From contig CALYLW010000280.1 in assembly GCA_944989445.1 (NCBI GenBank), positions 719,885-783,884 of the forward strand: DNA of 64,000 nucleotides. Direction: 5' to 3'. Position 1 is the first letter of the stretch. Each line of letters opens with the position of its first letter. A program made the translations under genes and the position numbers. Below are positions 1 to 10,366 of this stretch, one piece after another. The DNA comes from Ampullaceana balthica (taxonomy: Eukaryota; Mollusca; Gastropoda; Lymnaeidae). Under the pieces are notes generated by a model. It saw only the letters and a list, made by a program, of their open reading frames with translations. It was not told the origin of the DNA and made no database searches.

Positions 1-247
1 CAGCTAAATAATTTTTTTATCGTGCAATAAAAACACAAATATATCAATTTAACAAGTTCTTTTACTCAAAATTTTGTTCTTATGGGACCAACATTCAGCA
101 CACAAAAAAACAAAAAACAAAACTCCAGACTCTTAGAATTAAGAAATCATACCGTTTTGACTAATGCCTTTTTCTCAAAATAGCTAAAATGTGACTTAGG
201 AGGTTTTGCAAAAGAAATCTTCATATATTTAGTGTTCTATTAATTTA

Positions 248-425
248 AAGATAATAATAGTAAGTGAGACAAGTCTATAATAACCAGGGTCTGATTTATC
301 TTTTTTTTTGAAGAGGTAAGTCACACTAGCTAGTTTCTAATCCTTTGGCACATTATCCTGGTTTAGAGAGGCTTGAGAAATTAATGCAATGTTTGGGTAC
401 ATTTAATGTTTCATTCTTCTAGTAG
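248..425 (-). pseudogene. LINE reverse-transcriptase fragment
   Basis: Read on the minus strand, this short piece gives a reverse-transcriptase-like run around 'KKKDKSDPGYYRLVSLT', the conserved 'KK.DKSD.GNYRP(V/I)SLT' segment of CR1/Jockey-type non-LTR retrotransposons. The same segment, equally decayed, occurs at about 39.3-39.4 kb. No longer frame surrounds it, so it is a relic. Clade assignment is inference. Confidence 0.5.
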
Positions 426-1039
426 TCTAGTTAGTGGACAATGGACAAAGCTTGAAAACTACAAATATTAAATGTTAGTTCGCTAAAAAAAAAGTTTTCA
501 CAACCGCCTGTAGGAAACCCTTAGAGTAGTTGACATATTTTAATTTCATCAGACGTTTGTTACCGTGGCTCCAACCACCAGTCTCGCTCGCCCTGATCAA
601 TAACACACTCGTGTCTATTAACATCTGGAGACCACCCTTACAACTACTGACTAGAAATCCAAAAATATAAATAATAACCTTCCTTATAAAAAAATTACCA
701 GATCTCGCTTCTATTACACTTACATTTTTTTAAAAAAAACTAGACAACAAAACACAATAGCCAGAACCCTCATTTACAAATGTTAAATTATTTTAGTGAA
801 TAACAACTTGAGATTAATTTTTAAAAAAACCTCTTGCAATTAACAATCTCTCATTTAGAAAAAAAAATTAGTTACAACAGCTGTCATGTGGTCTATTTAC
901 AAACCCTACCCACTTTATCAAATTCTACTAGACACAAATAGATCATTTCTTCAAGTTTAAATAATATGACTTAGCCTTATAAAATTTATCGCAAAATACA
1001 CCAAGCATCATTTTAAAAATTACCAAATTGTACCACAAC
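426..1039. other. AT-rich DNA, nothing recognised
   Basis: Homopolymer-rich, AT-rich sequence with no convincing frame, terminal repeat or RNA gene on either strand. Confidence 0.5.
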
Positions 1040-1915
1040 CCTCTATGGAGAACAAGTAAATAAGAAAACATACAGACACTAGACTCTTTGAACTTATAAA
1101 GCTGTCCCAGACATTAAGAAGAGAATCTCTAATTAAGAAAAAAATAAAATAAAAAAATGACTCCCTAGAACTTAGAAATATGTCGCTGATACTGAGTGGA
1201 GAACCTCTGCATATGAAACAACACAAACACAAGGCTTCTTGAACTTATAGAATGAGAACATCTAGTTAAGAAAATAACACGAACAAAAAGACACCTTCAA
1301 CTTCAGTAAACTGTCCAAGATCTTAAGATGAGAACCCACAATTTAAAAACAAAAAAGCAGTAACAGAAAAAAACTTTTGAAATCCAAAAATATTCCCAAC
1401 ACTGAGGGGCGACCGATTATTTAAGAAAGAATACGAACAAAACAGACCTCTTTACTTTATAAACTATTGCCAACACTAAGATACGAACCACTACTTTTGT
1501 GTAAAAATACTATGAACCTATTAAAAAATATTAAAATGAACAAAGAAACCATCCTTAAACTTATAAAATATTTCCCGGACATTGAGTGGAGGACCACTAA
1601 GTAAGAAAGAATGCTAACAAAAAAGACAGCTTATACTTAGAAAACTATCTCTAACCATTAGATGAGAACTATATGTAAGGGGGAAAAAATCAACAAAAAA
1701 CAAACAAACAAAACAAAACAACAAAAAAAACAACAAAAAAAAACAAACCCAAAAACCAACAACAGACGTCAACTTGGAAAATCTTCCCAATACTAAAATG
1801 ATAACCGTCAAAGCTGTCAAATAAAATTAGTAACGAAATTACTACGAACAAACAAGAACTTTTCATAAAATTGACACCGACCCTAAGATAAGAACCGCTA
1901 CTTTTGATAAAAGAT
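1040..1915. repeat. Highly degenerate tandem repeat, about 75-85 bp period
   Basis: The segment is built from about ten diverged units. Each starts near 'TTAAGAAAGAATACGAACAA', continues through an 'ACTT.TAAA.TATT.CC' block and ends near 'ACTAAGATGAGAACC'. Recognisable unit starts are near 1131, 1264, 1341, 1420, 1599 and 1835. An A-rich tract (about 1690-1750) interrupts it. The frames here (for example 1020-1232 minus) are by-products of the repeat. Confidence 0.6.
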
Positions 1916-2409
1916 CCTATCTAAATTTAAAAAAAGGTACAGATACATAATACAATATTAAATTCAGCGGCAACCTCCGTCATTGCGCCCATCCACAGCC
2001 CTCCGCCTCTGTATTATTGATCATAATCTACCCCACCGCATGTCAAGCCCGCCCCTCCGTGAATTCATGTAAACAATTTATACCACTGCCACCCTCGTGA
2101 CCCCACCACATAATTTATTCTTATTAAATCCTCCACCCAAACACAACTGCCCTCATTAATATACCACCACAGTCCACCACTGCCGCCATGACACTCATAA
2201 AAATTGACATAATTACCCTAATTTGAATAATTAATTACGCTATGATATTAATTACTCACTTAATTAACTAATTATTATCCCGTATTAAACATGACAACTA
2301 AATTAAGGCTAAAAAAGATATCATTCGAATAATTAATCGGTTATAATTACCAGAATGTGAATAAATATGAACCCTATGAATATTAATTACCTCATTAGCG
2401 CCGCTAACA

Positions 2410-2452
2410 AGGTCAAGGTCAAAGGTCACCACCACCGATGTTGGTGAGGTCA
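2410..2452 (+). promoter_or_regulatory. Cluster of AGGTCA half-sites
   Basis: Three AGGTCA hexamers stand in direct orientation at 2410, 2416 and 2423 (spacing 0 then 1), and a fourth at 2447. This is the half-site of nuclear receptors, and the spacing-1 pair is a DR1 arrangement. It lies in a short GC-richer patch (about 1960-2470) with no gene nearby, so function is speculative and chance or satellite origin is possible. Confidence 0.25.
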
Positions 2453-2908
2453 AAGATCAATGCTAACACAAATGTCCATATTATATTACTTTTGCTCTCT
2501 TTCAACTTTTCAAACCGCAACTTTTATAATGATTCGCTAAAAAAAATAATTTTACGTTGTTTATTTTTAAGATGTAAACTTAACAGTTGTATTATAATGC
2601 ATAGTTAAAATCTTTGTTTCTTCTTCCAAATGATTTCCAAAAAGCCCAAATTTGAATAGGGAATTATTCCAGTACGAAATTGTTAAATCATAAATTTTTT
2701 TTCCATTCTATGCACGATTTAGTAGTTTTGGTTAACTGCCTCCACAAAGCGCAATTTTCATCTGGAAAAAAAAGTAAATCAATTATAGAAAAACTATGGA
2801 TCTTATGCGCTTCATTTAACAAATAATACTAATACATTATTTAATTGTATTCATTTAATTAAATAATCGAATTATATGTTTAGCTTTAATATTAATTATA
2901 TATATACT

Positions 2909-3350
2909 AGCGTACACCCGTCAAAAATGACAGAAGTTTTCAGCTGAAATCTATTTTTTTTTAAATGCACTTTTTTTAGGGCGCCTACGGTGCCGACCTT
3001 TTTCAAAAGCCCAACTAACTTGTCCTTGTTTGATAAATACGAGTTATTAAACTTTCTGAAATGTACACAAAGTATTTTATAATATTGATTGAAGGACGCC
3101 TACGGCTGCCGCTTTATTATTTTATTTGATAACTAACCATCATCTAATTCTCTTTTTACAATGTTAACTTTTCCAAAATTAAAATATGAGCGAAAACAAT
3201 GACGTCATATAATATTTTTTTACAGCGCATCTTTAATTTGCACACCTTTTCGTGCATTGGTGCAGTATTTTGGTTTGCCCTGCTTTCTAAAATTAGTAGC
3301 GTTAGGACTGACTGACAGACACTACTTGCGTGACAATTGCAAATTATATT
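2909..3350. repeat. Interspersed repeat, 'CACCCGTC...TTGCAAATTAT' family
   Basis: Starts near 'CACCCGTCAAAAATGA' and ends near 'TTGCAAATTATATTG', just before a TA microsatellite. Copies at 30282-30560 and 35021-35299 share the start, the 'TTTCTAAAATTAGTAGCG' core and the end. It has no coding capacity; class unknown (possibly the 3' part of a LINE or a non-autonomous element). Confidence 0.5.
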
Positions 3351-3356
3351 GTTTAA

Positions 3357-3357
<1 letters not shown>

Positions 3358-3419
<62 letters not shown>

Positions 3420-3440
3420 ATATATATATTGATATATATA
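3358..3440. repeat. (TA)n microsatellite
   Basis: About 29 uninterrupted TA dinucleotides followed by two TTGATATATATA-type variants. Confidence 0.95.
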
Positions 3441-4026
3441 AATTAAAACATTAAAAAATGCTTACCTTTCATCTTAAAATAGTCCGCAGGATACTGTAAT
3501 AAATTAATGTAGTAACAGTTTTAGGTTTTAAATAGTAAATAGATAAATATTTTATTTAGAATTTGATTTGTTTCTAACAAACTGGTTCATGTTTTTTGAG
3601 ATACATATCCCTCTAAAAGCACAAGGTAATAATTATTGTTTACACATCAGTTTGCTTCCGCTCACCCATTTTTTAAAATAAGTTTTGCCGTTCTCCAATT
3701 TTTCTTTCTCATAGGAATTATGTGAATAACATTTTTAGATTTTTATTTATTTTTTGGTTGGGGGGGGCCGGGGGTGGGGGCATTATTATGATTTTTACAA
3801 AACAAGAATTGTGGGTATTTATTATATTTCAGAATCTTTAACCGCCTAGATTTCTAGTCCGAATTAAACAATTCAAACGAAACAGTGGAAGATGCCCCCA
3901 TAGTAAAACAAAAGCCTGGAAAATACTTTTCTATTTAAACAAAACTGTGTATTATTGTTTTTTAAATGGTTATTATTTAACTTCAGTTTAAAATGAGTTA
4001 TTTTAATTGTACTTAATATAAATAAT

Positions 4027-4092
4027 TTATAAAATTTTGCAAACAAATTTGTTCTTCCTCTCAAATGGATACTGTGCAAATGGTGCGTAATC
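4027..4092 (-). CDS. Candidate terminal exon of a small protein (left copy)
   Basis: On the minus strand a pyrimidine-rich splice-acceptor-like run ending TTTTTAG (4093-4098) is followed by 21 open codons and TAA (4027-4029). The peptide starts D-Y-A-P-F-A-Q-Y-P, is basic in the middle and ends with V-C-K-I-L. The duplicated copy at about 42676-42756 has the same acceptor and keeps A-P-F-A-Q-x-P followed by lysines, but with indels and a SINE just downstream. If real, this is the 3' exon of a minus-strand gene whose signal-peptide exon may be the one near 14.0 kb. Exon linkage is inference; no intermediate exon was identified. It could also be a chance frame in a conserved non-coding block. 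Confidence 0.3.
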   Translation of the reverse strand, partial: DYAPFAQYPFERKNKFVCKIL

Positions 4093-4142
4093 CTAAAAAC
4101 AGTGAACAACTGAGTAAATATAAAGAGTAGCTAATTGGATGA

Positions 4143-4439
4143 TGTTGAGTCCCTCAATATTCTTTTGAGAAGCATAGTAATTTTAGAACCGTTGAGTTCA
4201 GACGTAGGCCTAATGTGAGACGCTAACTTAAAGCCATGACAAGTTAGGGAAATATGATGTTGAATAGGTCAACCAAAGGTTATGAGAGCGAACTATGCTA
4301 ATTAGATCTTGACTTGGCACCTAACTGGAAACATACGATCACGTGACAAGAAAACTGTTTAGCCAGGGTTTAACCAATGAGAATAAAGTCCTCACGTGTA
4401 TCAGCCGTGGCAGAAACGGAACAGCCAATAGAAACTTTT
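4143..4439 (+). mobile_element. Possible LTR/promoter sequence, left half
   Basis: Sequence present here but absent from the duplicated backbone begins with TGTTGAGTCCC and contains CCAAT-type boxes ('ACCAATGAG' at 4373, 'GCCAATAG' at 4424). It is interrupted by LINE copy 1 and resumes at 8450 with a TATA-like box. The TG start, CCAAT/TATA order and poly(A) signal suggest a solo LTR or the 5' end of an LTR element. The far boundary could not be fixed. Confidence 0.35.
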
Positions 4440-4453
4440 AGAAATTAGAACAG
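4440..4453. repeat. Target-site duplication of LINE copy 1 (left)
   Basis: The 14-bp direct repeat AGAAATTAGAACAG occurs here and at 8436-8449, immediately flanking LINE copy 1. Three further T bases could extend it but overlap the element's own 3' end. Confidence 0.85.
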
Positions 4454-7400
4454 TCTCCGGAAAGGGTTGGCCTCTACGCGGCCCGGGACACGAGTAAGGT
4501 GTGGAACTGTCTGCACCTGAAACCAACAACCCTGACGCACACCGTCAAACCATGTCTGTAAGGAATCCTTGCTTTAAGCAACAGACTCACAAAACCACGC
4601 ATGAGTGGCGTAGTGAAAGGACTCGACTCACTAGTCTAGTTCCCAGGGCAAAGGTACGTGTATGGCAACATGCACGGACCGGGAAAAGGTAAGAAAATGC
4701 GCCCACTTCATTCATTCAATATGGCTGGAAAACCTCAAGATTGTCTTAATCATGGGAGGACTACGGACCCTCCCCTCCCCTCTGTGTCGGCAACGGGGAT
4801 CAGGACGACACGAGGCGTACGTATTACTGCAAGCCCGGAGAGGCTAGCTGCCAGGGTTCAGCTCCCCGAAAACCTATCCATTTTACAACTAAATTGCTGT
4901 GGTGTCAGAGGCAAGATAACTGAAATAACTAAGCTGCTCCACGAGCAGATGGTGGACGTTGCTCTTTTGCAAGAAACTCTGCTGAAAAAGAACCCATTGC
5001 ACATTACGGGTTACTCAGTATATCGCTGTGCATGCAAAAATTGCAGAGGTCTGGTTACTTTAGTAAAAAACAACCTCACAGCGGAGATTGTAGAGAGCAA
5101 AGTACTTAGTGGTACAGACACCCTGACACTCAGCGTCACTAAATCTGGTAAAACTTTTACCATTTCCAATATTTACAACACCCCGAGAAACACGTTGTGT
5201 CTTCCTTTACACAACACAACGATGTTTAAGAACTATGTAATTGCAGGGGATTTTAATGCTCATACTGAAGCATTAGGCTATCCCGATAAAAACGCCTCTG
5301 GGCGGTACTTAGAGGAGGTCGAGCTTACTACCAACTTAATAAGGCTACAGGACAAAAATAGTGCTCCGACACTACTTCATACCGGCAACAGTGCCCAATC
5401 ACGTCCGGACCTAACCCTAGTCTCGGCTGAGCTAGAGGCGAAGGTAGGATGGAAAGTTATGCCGGAAGTTGGTAGTGACCACAAACCTATACTCATTGAA
5501 ATAGACATAGAGTTGGTGAAGGCACGTTTTGCCAGAAGACACTGGCTGTTCGGCAAAGCCGACTGGAAAAAATTCCGTGACGGGATTGAAAGCACGCTCG
5601 CGGGTTCAACTGAAGACCCAGAGAACCCCAAGTCAATCGAGAATGCCTATAACGACCTCGTGGGAGTTATATTGTCAATGGCTAGGAAATCCATTCCAAG
5701 AACGTGTAGACACCGAAAGTTCCGACCATTCTGGAACAAAAAGCTGGCGGGTCTCGTTCGTGAACGTAAGAAGGCAAGGAAAAAAGCAGGGAAACTTAAA
5801 ACGGCGGCTGCTCGTGCTGCCTATAATAAGCTAACTGCTGAAGTCCGACAGGAAACGCTCAAGGCGAAAAAGGAAGAATGGGTTAGTTCGTGTGGTAAAC
5901 TTAACCTGGCAGACGGAAGAAGGGTGTGGCAATTGATTGATTCCTTTCTGGTATGGGGAAAAACGAAAAATCCGAGCCCCTTGCAAACGACCACAGGCAC
6001 TGTAACCACAGATACAAAATGTGCCGATGCTTTGAATAAGCATTTTGCAAGCGTGAGCCTAAAACAGAAAGAAACCAGTCAGAGCCGTAACCTGAACCGT
6101 CTCAGGAAACATGGAGAAAAGACCCAGAAGTGGGGTACCGCATGCTGAGGTCTTTACCGCCCCTTTCACTATGACCGAAATTGCAAACGGCGATCAGTAA
6201 TTGCAAAGCCGCCAAGGCACCAGGACAGGACAAAGTCAATAACGAGATGATTAAAAACCTTGGCATGATAGCAATGTCCTCGCTATTGAATATCATAAAC
6301 AGGACGTGGGCCACGGGTGCCCTGCCTGGAGCTTGGTTGAGCGCTAACATCGTCCCGATTCCTAAAGAAGGCAAACGTCAAGGACTCCTAAACAGCTACC
6401 GTCCGATCTCCCTAACATCGTGTTTGGGGAAGGTAGCTGAGAGAATGGTGAATGCCAGGCTCTATTGGTACTTGGAAAGTACGAATAGTCTGAATATAAA
6501 TCAGGCTGGTTTCCGTAAGGGAAAGCAGCCGATTGATCAAGTGCTCCGTCTTCTGCAGTCCATAACAGACGGGCTCCAGAAAAAACTGCATACTGTGGCA
6601 ATTTTCTTCGACCTCCGACAGGCTTACGATAGGGTCTGGACGTCCGGTCTGTTGTCGAAATTACAAGCCCTAGGCGTAACTGCCAACATGTACAGGTGGA
6701 TCCAAGGTTTTCTCACAAACCGGACGATCCAAACAACTTATGGCAGTGAAACCTCCAGTAAGAGAACGCTGCAACAGGGGCTACCCCAAGGGTCAGCACT
6801 CAGTTGCACACTGTTCTTGGCTTTCATCAAAGACCTCCCAGGAATGTTGCAATCCAGCGCGGCTATGTATGCAGATGACTTGGTCATCTGGAGCACCGGT
6901 AAAGATGCCAACCGACTGCAACAGCTACTACAGCGAGACCTTTCGTATATCAGTAGGTACATGCAGAGGTGGCAGATGGAAATTAACACCGAGAAGACGG
7001 TCTATTCCCTTTTCACTAATGGCAGAACCATTCTCAAACAGGAGATAGTGCTTAAAATAAACGATGTGGCGCTCAAATGGGACAAACAACCGGTATACCT
7101 GGGAGTCAAACTGGATCAAAAAGTGCAAATGCATAACTTTGTACAAGACCTGTACTCCCAGGCTACCGCCAAGCTCAACCTGGTGAAAAAGCTTGCATGC
7201 ACAAAATGGGGCACTGGAGCAAGTACACTCAGAGCTCTCTTTCTGGGTAGTGTGAGGTCCATTATGGACTACAGCATGCCCGTCCAAGCCTTTGCCAGCA
7301 AAACGGCATTGGAAAAACTGGGTCGAATCCAGAACCAGGCCTTAAGATTTATCTGTGGCGCATACAGAAATACACCCACAGCTGCCGTGGAAGTCATTGC

Positions 7401-8435
7401 AAACGTAGAGACGCTCGATATTCGTAGGGACAAGGCAATCATAACGACTGCAGAGAGGTACCGCAGGCTAGACTATAGGGAGCCCTGCTACCAGATGCAG
7501 CACAACTGGGGCGGACGTGGGTGTTTGAAACGTTCTTCATTTATGCATCAAGTAACGGAACTTGATAGGAACGTCAAACCCCCACGAAATAGAAGAAAGA
7601 TTATAAGTGTCCCACTCAAACCGCCCTATGCGAAATGCACACGTCCCGAAATACGTTTGTCTTTGACTGACACGGCGGTGACGAAACGCAGCCCTGAACA
7701 TGTACAGAAAGCGGCTGCCCTTGAGACGATAGAAGGGTTCGCGGGAACCCAAGTGAAAGTGTTCACGGATGGGTCTGCCAGTTCAAGTGAAGGAATTGCA
7801 GGATATGGTGCGCTCATCTTATACCCAATAGGAGACCAAAAGAAGAACTTCTAGGTCCCTGTGGGACTATGACATCGAATTACGATGCGGAGCTTGAAGC
7901 TATACACAGGGCCCTGGAAAGTGTGCACCGGACACTGCAGGGGTCGGAAATTTTTGGTTTCGACACGGTACTGTTTTGTGACTCGAGATCAGCCCTCGAA
8001 GTCCTGGCTAGTGAGAAGCGTGGTACCCACTTGGTTGACGCCATCTTGGAGGACGTGGGTAGACTCGAAAGACTTGGAGGTAAGGTAACCGTGCAGTGGA
8101 TCCCGAGCCACGTGAATGTTAATGGCAATCAAAAGGCAGACTAGAGTTTGGTGACTCAGATGAGAACAGAACATTGCCCAACCAACTCTTACTTTCACAG
8201 GCTAGACCACAACAGGGACTCGAACTGCCGTCATTGCAGCCAAGCCCCTGAGACAGTCGTACACCTGGTGACGTCTTGCCCGGTGCTTGATATGGCCGGG
8301 GGGGTGAGGGAGGCGGAAGAGTCCCATGTAAAGACAATGTTGTATGGCAATGCTCAGCAGATGGAGCAGATTGCCCAGGTACTAGCCAAGGCCTTAAGAG
8401 ATTAGTCTCAGGCCTACAGAATATGTGTTTAGTTT
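4454..8435 (+). mobile_element. Non-LTR retrotransposon, I/Jockey-like with RNase H, copy 1
   Basis: A 3.98-kb element bounded by a 14-bp target-site duplication. It has a GC-rich 5' leader (4454-4670) followed by one pol-like region with apurinic endonuclease, reverse transcriptase, RNase H and a C-terminal Cys/His motif, and ends 'GTTTAGTTTAGA' without a poly(A) tail. Copy 2 (14076-17614) shares the same 3' end. There is no gag-like ORF1; either the family lacks one or this copy lost it. RNase H after the RT points to the I-like group of non-LTR elements; exact clade unassigned. Confidence 0.85.
4658..8405 (+). pseudogene. LINE copy 1 pol: endonuclease-RT-RNase H, broken
   Basis: The pol would copy its RNA into DNA at a nicked chromosomal site. 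Frame 1 (4658-6148; first ATG 4670, another at 4697) covers the endonuclease: LLQETLLKK, GDFNAH, RPDLTLVS and SDHKPI. Frame 2 (6181-7854) covers the RT: RPISLTSCLGK, GFRKGKQPIDQ, DLRQAYDRVW, GLPQGSALS and the catalytic YADD, then the RNase H start FTDGSASS. Frames 3-4 (7869-8144, 8148-8405) cover the rest of RNase H (CDSRSALEVL, WIPSHVNVNGN) and a CRHC...H...C knuckle. Relative to copy 2 there are single-base insertions near 6136 and 6178, a 4-base loss near 7835 and a 198-bp deletion at about 8141 that also leaves a TAG. It is therefore inactive, although very similar to copy 2. Confidence 0.9.
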
Positions 8436-8449
8436 AGAAATTAGAACAG
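8436..8449. repeat. Target-site duplication of LINE copy 1 (right)
   Basis: Exact match to 4440-4453. Confidence 0.85.
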
Positions 8450-8850
8450 ACATCATCATAACTTGGTCAGGGGTCCCTATATATTGGGGCCAAACCTTCA
8501 GGCGTTCTCTTGCTCTTCCAGAAGATCACAGACCACCCTAAGAATAAAGTTGTAAGGTGATAAACTGTGGGGATTTGTGAGCCTTGCTGATAGAGTCTGT
8601 CCCAGGTTCGATTAGCTAATTTCGAGTTAGAATAGTTTCAAATGTATATTTGTATATGTTAGATCACAGTTAGTCAAGTCATCAAATATTGAAAACAGAT
8701 TAGGCAGAAGACGGCCGGTGGGCAAAAGAGGGTACGGTGACCATTAGCCACGAATTTGAGAACCCATGTGAAGGAACATAACTGAGAGGCATGACTGTCA
8801 AGTCTGGAAAAGCTCAGTAAACACCACTAGAGTTAGCGGGTTTGAAAATA
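8450..8850 (+). mobile_element. Possible LTR/promoter sequence, right half
   Basis: Continuation of 4143-4439 after the LINE. A TATA-like box 'CTATATATTGGGGCC' (about 8478-8492) is followed about 60 bp on by 'AATAAAG' (about 8542). A plausible LTR end is 'TTGAAAACA' near 8697, followed by GATTA, which resembles GATGA before 4143. The rest, to about 8850, is GC-richer and may be internal sequence of the same element. No frame is recognised. Confidence 0.3.
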
Positions 8851-9168
8851 ATCAATGTCTCATATATAATGGATTTATAGTAAAAAACTTTGTTTTTACG
8901 GTTTTTTTAAATTTTCTGGCTAGGTTCACAAATGTAATATACAGTTGAATATCACGACTGGAAAAGTTCATGTATTTGGGTGAAAGTTCTTTCAACACTC
9001 TGTCCCGTCCTACATGACAAATGGGCCTTATGAAGTACATAAGTAATGTCTCGGAGTCCGCGAATATATACACAGTATAATCATCGTTAATTAAACAAAA
9101 TTTATATATTTTCGTACATTTACATATTCATTAAAATTCAAATATAAATAATAATATTACATTTCAGC
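8851..9168. other. AT-rich DNA, no gene
   Basis: Contains 'GGATTTATAGTAAAAAACTT' at about 8869, a motif that also ends the repeats at 19.84 and 61.52 kb. Otherwise nothing is recognised. Confidence 0.4.
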
Positions 9169-9563
9169 TATCAACATTTACAATATATCTTGTATAGTTG
9201 TATATTGCCAGCTATCAACATTTGCAATATATCTTTTATAGTTGTATATTGCCAGCTATCAACATTTACAATATATCTTGTATAGTTGTATATTGCCAGC
9301 TATCAACATTTACAATATATCTTGTATAGTTGTATATTGCCAGCTATCAACATTTACAATATATCTTGTATAGTTGTATATTGCCAGCTATCAACATTTA
9401 CAATATATCTTGTATAGTTGTATATTGCCAGCTATCAACATTTACAATATATCTTGTATAGTTGTATATTGCCAGCTATCAACATTTACAATATATCTTG
9501 TATAGTTGTATATTGCCAGCTATCAACATTTACAATATATCTTGTATAGTTGTATTTTGCATT
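9169..9563. repeat. 44-bp minisatellite, nine units
   Basis: Units start at 9169, 9213, 9257, 9301, 9345, 9389, 9433, 9477 and 9521, with a core TATCAACATTTACAATATAT and end TTGCCAGC. Copies are almost identical; the second has two differences and the last runs into the TIR of the next element. High identity implies recent expansion or homogenisation. Confidence 0.95.
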
Positions 9564-9947
9564 TTAAAAATGATCGTCGTACAATAGCTATAAACTTCTG
9601 ATTTCTGTGAAAATATTGAAATTATTTTAAAAAAATATTACTTTACATTTATTTTTTCTTTTCCCAGACTTGATAAACGTTGTTTTTCTTTTGTTCATTG
9701 TAAATTTATTATTTACTGACAAAATATCCGTGCTGCGCAGCTGCAAAAAAAGTTTCAAATGGCGTTGGAAACACAATAGTCCATATCTTGTTGATCGACC
9801 CCTAAGTAGCAAAGTCCGTCCGAAAGTTTATATGATGACTGACCTTGTCAATATATAACCAAAATATGTACTTTCGACGAATTTGGATAAAGCAGGGAAG
9901 CAGACTACCAAATTTGATACCAATGATCATTTTTAAAATGCAAAATT
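9554..9947. mobile_element. Short element with 21-22-bp terminal inverted repeats
   Basis: 'ATTTTGCATTTTAAAAATGATC' at the left end is matched by its inverse at about 9926-9947. The interior (9730-9935) resembles, in inverted orientation, 52335-52580 ('GCGTTGGAAACA', 'GCAAAGTCCGTC'). It has no coding capacity, so it is a MITE-like family. The minisatellite abuts or is embedded in its left end. Confidence 0.6.
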
Positions 9948-10165
9948 TTACTAACCGGATGATTTAAATTTTTGTTTCAAGCCAAAAATCTGTATGATCG
10001 GGAAATTAGTAATCAAAAGTGGTCAAAATAGAATTTTATTCATTATTTATTTTATCGTACTCATTTGTGCCGCCACACTATTCTTTATCTTCGATTTTAA
10101 TCCTGAAAGCTAACATTAATTCGTTTTAAAAGTTAGTACCAATATTTTAGTTCAATAAAATTTAT

Positions 10166-10366
10166 TTGTGGTTTATTAAGCCAGCACTTCGTTACTTTGT
10201 AGAATGCAAGCGTAAGCGTATCTTCGCCGCGGAGGTTGCTTTAAAAGAAATGGTGCAAGAAGACGTCCTGACATTTGCCTCATGCAGAGCTTCTGTCAAT
10301 CCATTTAGTCCAATACTATTCCACTCAAAGGGAAATGAAAATATTTTTTTTTCTGCTATCTTATAA
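10166..10366 (+). other. Unrecognised short open frame
   Basis: A 66-codon frame preceded by an acceptor-like 'CGTTACTTTGTAG'. The stretch 10205-10335 has mixed, helix-like composition (KRKRIFAAEVALKEMVQEDV) unlike the flanking AT-rich DNA. No family is recognised and the duplicated region has no clear counterpart. It may be an exon relic or chance. Confidence 0.15.

Larger units (their letters stand above)
2620..4138. repeat. Segmental duplication, left copy, block 1
   Basis: Colinear with about 41600-42795. Shared landmarks include 'AGAATTTGATTTGTTTC' (3559/42020), the 'TTTAACCGCCTAGATTTC' run (3838/42302) and 'TTTTGCAAAC' followed by a conserved stretch at 4035/42700. The right copy carries an extra SINE at 42472-42665. 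Divergence looks substantial (many substitutions and indels), so the event is old. Confidence 0.75.

Noticed and set aside
3257..3454. 65-codon frame with an Ile-Tyr repeat
   Set aside because: Translation of the TA microsatellite.
9169..9563. Possible CRISPR-like array
   Set aside because: Units are contiguous 44-bp repeats without unique spacers, in an animal genome.
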